From the NCBI RefSeq assembly GCF_002994615.1, contig NZ_PVNK01000165.1:62001-126000 (forward strand): a stretch of 64,000 nucleotides of DNA, in the 5' to 3' direction. Source of the DNA: Enhygromyxa salina (GTDB lineage Bacteria; Myxococcota_A; Polyangia; Nannocystales; Nannocystaceae). The notes under the pieces are model-generated. The model was not told the DNA's origin. It saw only the letters and a list, made by a program, of their open reading frames with translations, and made no database searches. Shown here one piece after another: positions 1-5,901 of the stretch (within the stretch, counting starts at the first letter, position 1; the number at the start of each line of letters is the position of its first letter). The position numbers and the translations under genes are program-made.

Positions 1-431
1 CGGGGCTCAGCGCCACGGGTGATCCAGGCCTCGACGCGCTGCTGCCTCTGCCGGAGCGCTACGAGATCCCGGCCGAGACGGTCGCCGCGATCGAGCGGGC
101 GCGGGCCCGGGGTGGGCGGGTGATCGCGGCCGGGACCACGGTCGTGCGCGCGCTCGAGGGCGCGGTCGCGGGCGCGGTCGCGGGCGAGGGCCTCGTGGCC
201 GGGGGCGGGGAGACGGCGCTGATCATCACCGCGCAGACCGAGCTGCGGGTCGTCGATGGGTTGCTGACGGGCATGCACGCGTCGCACGAGAGCCACTACC
301 GGCTGCTGCGGGCGTTCGCGCCCGACGAGCTGCTCGAGCGGGCCTGGGACGCCGCGCTCGGGGCTGGGTATCGCTCGCACGAGTTCGGGGATCTGGCGCT
401 GCTGCTGCCGACCGCGAGGCGGGCTGCGTAG
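1..431 (+). CDS. queA: QueA-family SAM:tRNA ribosyltransferase-isomerase, C-terminal part
   Basis: The gene enters from the left edge; only about 142 C-terminal residues are present, read from base 3, ending in TAG. The segment RVIAAGTTVVRALE matches the conserved RV.A.GTT.VR.LE block of QueA, the enzyme that transfers and isomerises the ribosyl group of S-adenosylmethionine onto 7-aminomethyl-7-deazaguanine in tRNA during queuosine synthesis. It is followed by a GLLTGMHASHESHYRLLRAF segment and a GYRSHEFGDLALLLP end. The canonical enzyme has a NFH.P.STLLML motif at that point; the variant here resembles the divergent QueA-like clade known from actinobacteria, so the exact substrate is less certain than the fold. 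A GC-rich hairpin follows the stop. Confidence 0.75.
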   Translation, partial: GLSATGDPGLDALLPLPERYEIPAETVAAIERARARGGRVIAAGTTVVRALEGAVAGAVAGEGLVAGGGETALIITAQTELRVVDGLLTGMHASHESHYRLLRAFAPDELLERAWDAALGAGYRSHEFGDLALLLPTARRAA

Positions 432-433
432 AC

Positions 434-457
434 GGCCCCTGCGACAGCGCAGGGGCC
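434..457 (+). terminator. GC-rich hairpin after the QueA-like gene
   Basis: A perfect 10-bp stem (GGCCCCTGCG paired with CGCAGGGGCC) with a 4-base loop lies two bases after the stop codon of the preceding gene. No U-run follows, so termination by it is an inference. Confidence 0.4.
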
Positions 458-701
458 CGGCGTCGTGTATGCGCGGCGCGAATATCTGTGCCTCGCGCGA
501 GGAGTACATCTGTGAAACCTGTGGGGCGACCGCGTCGCCGTCTCGTCCGCCCCGCCTGCCAAGACACAGGACTGAAGCGGTGAGGGGCGCGCCGTCGCCG
601 TCGCGCGTTCGCGTGGGCATTCGACCTATCTTCGGTCAGGATTTCGCGGCGAGGTGGACCGATTTGCGCCGTCGTGAAGTCGCCCGTCGTGCTCAGCTTG
701 A

Positions 702-1439
702 GTGATGGCACGACTGGCAAAAGCTCACGTTCATGACGCCCTAGATCAAGCGGCCGCCAACATCCTGATGGCCGACCGCGGAGACAAGCGCATCAGCCGG
801 GCTGACATGCGCCTCGCGCTTCGTCGCCTGCGCGGCACCGAGCGAGCCCTGACCGAGATCTTCTTTCGCTTTATCGATCATCGCGACGCCAAGCCCGGCG
901 CCGTGATCACGAAGTTCGACGTCGACAAGGCCCTGGTCTACGCCAAGGACCGCCTGATCGACGCCTACGACATCAACAACAACGGCCTCTCGCAAGACGA
1001 GATCGCCAAGATGTCGAACCTGGCCAAGCTCGCGGTTCAGCTCGCGCGCGAGCAGATGATCGCGCTGCGCTTTGACGAAGACGAGGCGATCCCCGAGGGC
1101 TATGCGCCCTATCTCACGATCGCGATGGGAACCATCGACGCGAGCGCGGGCAGGCTCGTGCTGACCGGGATCCCCCCGCTCGACCTCAGCCTCCAGAGCT
1201 TGGTCGAGGTCGCGTTTTGGGTCGTGTGGGAGCGGATCCTCGTCCATCGCTACTGGAACGCGCCGGTCGACCTGGCCAGCAACGGCAAGCTCGAGCTCGG
1301 CGAGTGGACCGACCCGCGCAATGGCCTGGTTTATGTCATCTGCAACTGGGTCGACGTCGACGACGCGAGCATGGTCTTTTACTATCGCGAGCAAGGCGAC
1401 GGGACCTGGCTGCTGGTCCACGAGATCTTCCTCAATTAG
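702..1439 (+). CDS. EF-hand-like protein of unknown function
   Basis: A 245-residue protein without signal peptide or membrane segment. Around residues 87-101 it carries AYDINNNGLSQDEI, which looks like an EF-hand calcium loop (acidic residue, Asn, Asn, Gly, then Ser and Glu) but is one residue shorter than the canonical 12-residue loop. A second weaker loop-like stretch, DRGDKRISRADM, lies at residues 25-36, so a degenerate EF-hand pair is plausible. The C-terminal 50 residues contain NWVDVDDASMVFYYREQGDG and are not recognised. The start is GTG at 702 or ATG at 705; they overlap and cannot be separated. The gene stands alone; its TAG stop lies two bases before the palindromic repeat that begins at 1442. 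Function unknown; calcium binding is inference. Confidence 0.7.
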   Translation: MMARLAKAHVHDALDQAAANILMADRGDKRISRADMRLALRRLRGTERALTEIFFRFIDHRDAKPGAVITKFDVDKALVYAKDRLIDAYDINNNGLSQDEIAKMSNLAKLAVQLAREQMIALRFDEDEAIPEGYAPYLTIAMGTIDASAGRLVLTGIPPLDLSLQSLVEVAFWVVWERILVHRYWNAPVDLASNGKLELGEWTDPRNGLVYVICNWVDVDDASMVFYYREQGDGTWLLVHEIFLN

Positions 1440-1441
1440 CT

Positions 1442-1606
1442 TAGCAGCCCGGGGTGCAATGCATCGTGTCGCCTCGCGCCGGAATTTTCGCCGAGGGCGC
1501 GAAGCCAAAACGCCGCTGTACCGGGCGTACTGCAAGTTTTGGCGACAAAGCCCTCGGCGAAGAGGCCAAGCGAGGCGGCGCGAGGCTTTGCACCCCGGGC
1601 TGCTAG
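1442..1606. repeat. Palindromic CTAG-ended repeat, tandem copy 1
   Basis: The element has perfect 17-bp inverted termini: TAGCAGCCCGGGGTGCA at the left and its exact complement at the right. Nested inside are further matching arms (GCCGAGGGC with GCCCTCGGC, GCCAAAAC with GTTTTGGC), so the whole unit of about 164 bp can fold into one long interrupted hairpin. The second copy starts immediately at the shared CTAG. Related copies lie at 22927-23149 and 60673-60823, and a collapsed one at 15030-15051. No coding capacity is evident; the open frames through it exist only because both strands are GC-rich. Confidence 0.9.
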
Positions 1607-1768
1607 CAGCCCGGGGTGCAATGCATCGTGTCGCCTCGCGCCGGAATTTTCGCCGAGGGCGCGAAGCCAAAACGCCGCTGTACCGGGCGTACTGCAAGTT
1701 TTGGCGACAAAGCCCTCGGCGAAAAGGCCAAGCGAGGCGGCGCGAGGCTTTGCACCCCGGGCTGCTAG
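1604..1768. repeat. Palindromic CTAG-ended repeat, tandem copy 2
   Basis: This is a direct tandem duplicate of the preceding unit with a 162-bp period. Comparing the two base by base I see a single difference (AAGAGG in copy 1, AAAAGG in copy 2), so the duplication is recent. The right terminus shares its CTAG with the start of a different inverted-repeat element (1765-1944). Confidence 0.9.
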
Positions 1769-1944
1769 TCCTGAATCAAGCGCTGCGCGCTCGACTCAGG
1801 CCTTCTAATCTTCAAGGGGCCTTTCAAAAAGGCCCCTCGCTGCGGCGGCAAAGCCCCCTCCGCTCACCCCAAACGCTCGCCTTGCGGCTCGTACTAGCCC
1901 TAAATCATTCAGCTTTTTGAAATCAGCGCTTGATTTAGGGCTAG
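1765..1944. repeat. Second inverted-repeat element with CTAG ends
   Basis: The outer 21 bases at 1765-1785 (CTAG, CCT-like, AATCAAGCGCTG) and at 1924-1944 are inverted copies of each other with two mismatches. The right half also contains a perfect 14-bp inverted repeat, CTAGCCCTAAATCA at 1894-1907 and its complement at 1931-1944. The element therefore looks like a small non-autonomous, MITE-like or REP-like sequence of 180 bp. It is unrelated in sequence to the repeat on its left but shares the CTAG boundary. It ends 8 bases from the stop of the minus-strand gene on its right. Confidence 0.75.
1815..1837. terminator. Hairpin between convergent genes
   Basis: A perfect 10-bp stem AGGGGCCTTT / AAAGGCCCCT with a CAA loop lies inside the second inverted-repeat element, between the plus-strand EF-hand gene and the minus-strand hydrogenase operon. 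It could terminate transcription from either side, but there is no U-tract beyond the stem itself. Confidence 0.35.
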
Positions 1945-1952
1945 TCGGTGGT

Positions 1953-2861
1953 TCAGTCTTCGAGCATGAGGTCGACGCAGCGCTCGATGAAGGCGCGGTC
2001 GGCCGGCTCGCCGGCCATGATTCGCACGACCAGCGCACCGATCAGCAGCGCGACGATCGCCTCGTTGTCGGACGAGCTCGCGCGCGGGTGATCGTCGAGC
2101 ACCTGGGCGAGGGCCTTGGTGCCCGCGATCGCGTCTTCGTGGAGGGCGAGGACCGAGGCCTCGCTGCGGGTCTGCACGGCGAAGCGCTTGGTCACGGACT
2201 CGAGCGTGTCGATCAGATCGTCGCGCAGGGTGTCGTCGGGGTCGGCGGCGAAGCTCAGGCGGGTCTCGACGAGCCCGGCGATCGACAGGCCCGTGAACGA
2301 GGTCTGCGCCGACTGGAGGATGAACGAGCCGCTGTACTCGGCGACCTTGGCGATCAGCTCGTCGATCGGCGCGTTGGTCATCGTCAGGGTGACGAGCTCG
2401 TCGAGGACGTCGGACAGATCGCCGAGGATGTCGCGGACCACGGCGTCGAGCGAGGACAGGTCGTCCTCGACCAGGGTCTGGCCGGTCTCGGCCGCGAGCC
2501 GCTCGGACACCAGCTGCAAGATCCGCAAGGTGAAGTAGGCGTCGTCGAGGAGGCCGAGGAGGCCGAGCTCGTTGGGGATCAGGTCATCGGGCTCGTCCCA
2601 GTAGGCCGCGGCGGCGCGCATGACCTGCGACATCGTGTCTTGGACCGGGGTCCCGTGCGAAGACGCGACGGCCGTCGCGAGCAGCTCGGGCACGCTGCGG
2701 ACGTAGCCCTCGAACAGCTCGAGGGCCTCGCGCCGCTCCTTGGCTCCGAGGGAGTGGCCGCGCTCGTCGGCGCGATCCTGGAGGTAGTTGGCGAGGTGCC
2801 CCTTCCTCGCCTCGATGGCGAGGGCGGCGTCGATCTGCTCGTTGATGTTGGCGGTGTCCAT
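1953..2861 (-). CDS. DUF1232 (YkvA)-like protein at the end of the hydrogenase operon
   Basis: A 302-residue, mostly helical protein. Residues around 80-105 (DEPDDLIPNELGLLGLLDD and following) match the signature of the DUF1232/YkvA family (D.IPD..P.lG.lDD), a family of unknown function usually containing a short hydrophobic helix. Only this block is recognisable; the C-terminal two thirds are acidic, amphipathic and unrecognised. A frame extends upstream to 2972, but that stretch overlaps the HypC-like coding sequence and begins with Arg/Pro-rich nonsense, so the ATG at 2861 (MDTANINEQIDAAL) is preferred. The gene is last in the minus-strand hydrogenase operon, 32 bases after the preceding reading frame. 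Whether it has anything to do with hydrogenase is unknown. Confidence 0.7.
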   Translation of the reverse strand: MDTANINEQIDAALAIEARKGHLANYLQDRADERGHSLGAKERREALELFEGYVRSVPELLATAVASSHGTPVQDTMSQVMRAAAAYWDEPDDLIPNELGLLGLLDDAYFTLRILQLVSERLAAETGQTLVEDDLSSLDAVVRDILGDLSDVLDELVTLTMTNAPIDELIAKVAEYSGSFILQSAQTSFTGLSIAGLVETRLSFAADPDDTLRDDLIDTLESVTKRFAVQTRSEASVLALHEDAIAGTKALAQVLDDHPRASSSDNEAIVALLIGALVVRIMAGEPADRAFIERCVDLMLED

Positions 2862-2893
2862 CGAGGTGGCTCGGGACACTACTACCGCAAGGC

Positions 2894-3070
2894 TCAGCGA
2901 CAGGCCAAGTTGTTGTCCAAGCGCGCGAGCTCGGCGAGGACCTGCTTGCAGCCCGGGGTGGAGGCGAGGCAACGCTCACGGGCCCCGGCGCCGAAGCGAA
3001 GGGTCGCGAAGCGCAGCTCGCCGGGGCCGTCGCGGAGGTCGAGGAGCTGAGCGGGGATAGCGAGGGCTAC
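2894..3070 (-). pseudogene. HypC-like remnant without a start codon
   Basis: In the frame directly following hypA, 58 codons with clean GC-rich third positions read VALAIPAQLLDLRDG, then FATLRFGAGARERCLAS, and end in TGA. This aligns with the start of HypC, the hydrogenase Fe(CN)2CO assembly chaperone (M-C-L-AIP...V..V.FGG..R.VSL). However, the first codons are GTA GCC where ATG TGC would be expected, so there is no usable start and the essential Cys2 is absent. The C-terminal half is not HypC-like. Either this is a decayed hypC fused to other sequence, or a gene with an unusual start; the codon pattern argues that it was recently coding. The HypC match is by eye and modest. Confidence 0.4.
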
Positions 3071-3315
3071 TTGGCGATCTCGATCGCGGTGATCTCGACC
3101 CCGGCCGGGTGGGCCGCAGCCTCGCGGATGTCGAGGCGAATGTCGCTCAGCCCGAGCCGCTCGAGCTCGAGCTCGAAGTGTCCGCGAAGGTGGTCCGCCG
3201 ACCCGCCAGCGAGCGCGCCGAGCCGAAGCTCGATCGCGCGCAGGCGACCGCCTCGGCGCTCGGCCTCGGCCCGGGCGGTCTCGATCAGCTTTCGGATGAT
3301 GCCGCTTTCGTGCAC
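3067..3315 (-). CDS. hypA: Short HypA-like nickel chaperone lacking the zinc domain
   Basis: An 82-residue protein starting MHESGIIRKLIETA and containing RLRAIELRLGALAGGSADHL, matching the N-terminal nickel-binding domain of HypA/HybF, which delivers Ni to [NiFe]-hydrogenase large subunits. The Ni-binding N-terminal Met-His-Glu is intact. HypA is normally about 113-120 residues, with a zinc-binding loop of two CxxC pairs before its last strand. Here that loop is missing: the chain runs straight from LDIREAAAHPAG into VEITAIEIAK, which corresponds to the usual C-terminal strand, and there is no cysteine at all. The gene overlaps the upstream protease gene by 31 bases and is followed in an overlapping frame by the HypC-like remnant. 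Confidence 0.75.
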   Translation of the reverse strand: MHESGIIRKLIETARAEAERRGGRLRAIELRLGALAGGSADHLRGHFELELERLGLSDIRLDIREAAAHPAGVEITAIEIAK

Positions 3316-3800
3316 GCGCTACTGCCTGAGTTGGAGTCAGCCGCCGCCGAGCGGATCGCCGCGACGAGGTCGTCGAGGGCGGCGGCCAGGGGTGGGGAGA
3401 GCGGCTGGCCGATCTCGAAGCGCCAGCCCTCGACGCCGACGAAGCGCCCCGGCGGCAGCGGGCGCCCGAGCGCGGCGCCGAGCCGCAGGGTCTCGCTGGG
3501 CCCAAACCCGTGCGAGGACATCTGCGCGCTGGCGATCGCCGCTTCGGCGATCGAGGCGAGCGGCAAGCTCACGATCGTCCCGGGTGATCGGCCGCTGCGG
3601 GTCACGTCGACCAGGATCGTCGGCCCCGAGTCCGCGGGGGGCTCGAGGGGCTCGAGCGGGTCGAGCAGCTCCAACAAGCGGGCGCCCGGCCGGCCCGCGA
3701 TCGTGACCGTGAACTCGCCCTCGAGCTGGCGGGCGGCCAAGATCGCCGCGCCGTCGTCACCCGCGGCCTCATTTCCGAGCGCGATGATGCGTGCTTTCAT
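3285..3800 (-). CDS. [NiFe]-hydrogenase maturation protease (HyaD/HycI family)
   Basis: A 171-residue protein of the M52 family, which removes the C-terminal tail of the hydrogenase large subunit after nickel insertion. Visible family features are the N-terminal ALGNEAAGDDGAAI (GN..AGDDG, including the metal-binding Asp/Glu region), ILVDVTRSGRSPGTI (the D...G..PGT block) and SSHGFGPSETLRLG (the SSH(G/D) block with the conserved His). It starts at ATG 3800 and overlaps the end of the large-subunit gene by 4 bases, so it is translationally coupled to its substrate. The C-terminal 20 residues are Ser/Ala-rich and extend over the start of hypA. Confidence 0.88.
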   Translation of the reverse strand: MKARIIALGNEAAGDDGAAILAARQLEGEFTVTIAGRPGARLLELLDPLEPLEPPADSGPTILVDVTRSGRSPGTIVSLPLASIAEAAIASAQMSSHGFGPSETLRLGAALGRPLPPGRFVGVEGWRFEIGQPLSPPLAAALDDLVAAIRSAAADSNSGSSACTKAASSES

Positions 3801-5089
3801 GGTGTGGCTTCAACGTCGTAGGTTAAAAAATGAGTCGCGCACGAGATGCACGGGTCGTAGGCCCGAATCAGCTGTTCGCAGCGACGCGTGGCCTGGTCGT
3901 GGGGGAGGGTGAGGAGCGAGGGGACCAGCGCGACGAGGTCTTGCTCGATGCGGGCCTGGTTTTGGGAGGTCGGCGGGACGATCTGGGCCTGCGCGACCTC
4001 GCCCTCGTCGGTCACGACGTAGCGGTGGTAGAGCAGCCCGCGGGGCGCCTCGGTCGCGCCGTGGCCGACGCCCGCGCGCGGCCGCCACGCGACGAAGGGC
4101 TGGGCGGGCCGGCGGTAGGCGGCGACGATGTCGACGGCCTCGGCGAAGGCGTGGACGACCTCGATCGCGCGGACGGTGATCGACTCGTAGGGGTTTCGCA
4201 CAGGCAGGCGCAGCTCGCTGCGCTCGAGGGCCTCGCGGGCGCGAGGGTGGAGCTTGTCGGCGAACAGGTTGAGCCGCGCCAGCGGACCGCAAAGGTAGGC
4301 CGCGCCGTCGGCGAGGCGGCAGTGCAGCGCGTTGGAACGCTCGACCTGGGCCTCGTGGAACGCTTCGTTGAACTCCTCGACCGCGATGTCGCCCCGGTCG
4401 GAGATCGCCAGACGGTCGCCGCGCTCGAGCGGGTAGTCGTCGCCCTTGACCGCCACGAACACGTAGTCGTTGTCCTGACTCGGCTTGGCCAGCTTCGCGG
4501 CCCACTCGACGGTCTCGAGCGCCTGGTCGAGGCCAAGCGCAAGCGCGGGCCGGAGCTCGTCGAGCTCGCGCGGGCGTGGGGCCCGAGTGAAGCCGCCGAC
4601 CCGGACCGAGACCGGGTGGATGGCCCGGCCGCCGAGCAGCTCGATCACCTGGTTGCCGATCTTCTTCATGTGGAGGCCGCGCTCGACCAGCTCGCGGTGG
4701 TCCGCGGCCATCTCGATCGCGCTGTCGTAGCCGAGGTAGTCGGGCGCATGAAGCAAGAACATGTGGAGCACGTGGCTGGCGATCCACTCGCCGCAATAGA
4801 GCAGCCGCCGCAGCGGCCAGACCTCGGCCGGGACGACCAACTCGAGGGCCGACTCGAGCGCGCGCACGCTCGACATCTGATACGCGATCGGGCAGATGCC
4901 GCAGATCCGCGCGACGATGTCGGGGACCTCGGCGAGCGAGCGACCGCGCAACAGGGCCTCGAAGAAGCGCGGGGCCTCGAAGATCGACAGCTCGGCCCCG
5001 GTGACCTCGCCGTCGTGGACCTGGACCGAGAATCGCCCCTCACCCTCGACGCGGGCGAGCATGTCGACCTTGTAGACGGTCTCGGTCAT
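3797..5089 (-). CDS. [NiFe]-hydrogenase large (alpha) subunit, group 3b type
   Basis: A 430-residue catalytic subunit. The N-terminal nickel ligand motif RICGICP lies at about residues 60-66 and the C-terminal motif DPCISCATHF near residue 415, giving the four cysteines that hold the Ni-Fe centre. A short tail after the His (FLTYDVEATP) would be cut by the adjacent maturation protease. The start MTETVYKVDMLARVEGEG is typical of cytosolic group 3 enzymes (VEGEG). The ATG at 5089 overlaps the small-subunit stop as ATGA. With the small subunit and the NAD(P)H-flavin/iron-sulfur partner it forms a soluble hydrogenase that couples H2 to NADP(H); the group 3b assignment rests on the operon composition. 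Confidence 0.9.
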   Translation of the reverse strand: MTETVYKVDMLARVEGEGRFSVQVHDGEVTGAELSIFEAPRFFEALLRGRSLAEVPDIVARICGICPIAYQMSSVRALESALELVVPAEVWPLRRLLYCGEWIASHVLHMFLLHAPDYLGYDSAIEMAADHRELVERGLHMKKIGNQVIELLGGRAIHPVSVRVGGFTRAPRPRELDELRPALALGLDQALETVEWAAKLAKPSQDNDYVFVAVKGDDYPLERGDRLAISDRGDIAVEEFNEAFHEAQVERSNALHCRLADGAAYLCGPLARLNLFADKLHPRAREALERSELRLPVRNPYESITVRAIEVVHAFAEAVDIVAAYRRPAQPFVAWRPRAGVGHGATEAPRGLLYHRYVVTDEGEVAQAQIVPPTSQNQARIEQDLVALVPSLLTLPHDQATRRCEQLIRAYDPCISCATHFLTYDVEATP

Positions 5090-5901
5090 GGCTCGTGTCG
5101 CTTGCTCTCGTGCTCGAAGGCCGGGGCGGCGCCCGTGATCAATCGAAACGCCCGGACCATGTCTGCCTTGCTGCGCCCGCGGCCGAGCTCCCAGGTGGCC
5201 AGCGACCCGGTGTTGGCCGACTCGCGCGGCCCAAAGCAGCCGTAGCAGCCCCGATCGTAGGCCGGGCACAGCGCGCCGCACCCGGCGTGGGTCACGGGCC
5301 CAAGGCAAGTCTGCCCGCGAGCGACCATCACGCAGACGACTCCGCGCCGCTTGCACTCCATGCACACGGCCTCGTTTGGGATCCCGGGCTTGCGACCCAC
5401 GACAGAGGCAGTGATGACCTCGAGCAGCTGGGCCTTGTCGATCGGGCAGCCGCGGAGCTCAAAGTCGACCGGGACGTGGGCCGAGATCGGCGTGGAGTCG
5501 GCGAGGCTGCTGACGTAGCTCGGGGTCGCGTAGACCACCCGCATGAACTGCTCGTGGTCCGCGAAGTTGCGCAGGGCCTGAACCCCGCCGGAGGTCGCGC
5601 AGGCGCCGATGACGACCAGCGCGTGCGACACCGCCCGAATGTGGCGAATCTCCTCGAGCTGCTCCGGGGTCGAGATCGAGCCCTCGACGAGGGTCAGATC
5701 AAAGCGCCCCTGGGGCCGCAGGGCCGACGACGCCTCCGGAAAGTGGACGATGTCGACGGCCTCGCCGAGCGCGAGCAGCTCGTCCTCGCAGTCGAGCAAG
5801 GTCAGCTGACAGCCGTCGCAGGAGGCCATCTTGAACACCCCGAGCCGGGGCCGGCGGCGGTCAGAACCCCGGCTGGCCGAAGATGAAGTCGATGTGGTCA
5901 T
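5086..5901 (-). CDS. [NiFe]-hydrogenase small (delta) subunit
   Basis: A 271-residue iron-sulfur subunit that relays electrons from the Ni-Fe site. The N-terminal ASCDGCQLTLLDCEDELL holds the CxGCx ligand pair of the proximal [4Fe-4S] cluster; further ligand cysteines occur in IGACATSGG, ELRGCPIDK, ECKRRGVVCV, CLGPVTHAGCGALCPAYDRGCYGCFGP and related positions, consistent with three clusters. There is no twin-arginine signal, so the enzyme is cytoplasmic. The gene overlaps the upstream fused subunit by 41 bases and the large subunit by 4. An internal in-frame Met at residue 25 (MASCDGC) is a possible alternative start. Confidence 0.9.
   Translation of the reverse strand: MTTSTSSSASRGSDRRRPRLGVFKMASCDGCQLTLLDCEDELLALGEAVDIVHFPEASSALRPQGRFDLTLVEGSISTPEQLEEIRHIRAVSHALVVIGACATSGGVQALRNFADHEQFMRVVYATPSYVSSLADSTPISAHVPVDFELRGCPIDKAQLLEVITASVVGRKPGIPNEAVCMECKRRGVVCVMVARGQTCLGPVTHAGCGALCPAYDRGCYGCFGPRESANTGSLATWELGRGRSKADMVRAFRLITGAAPAFEHESKRHEP

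Noticed and set aside
1321-1920. Open frames through the palindromic repeats at 1442-1768
   Set aside because: Both strands are open because the repeat lacks stop words; identical peptides recur at other repeat copies but there are no start signals or conserved protein features.
2862-2972. N-terminal extension of the DUF1232-like gene
   Set aside because: The extension overlaps the HypC-like coding frame and its residues are not protein-like; the internal ATG gives a sensible N-terminus.
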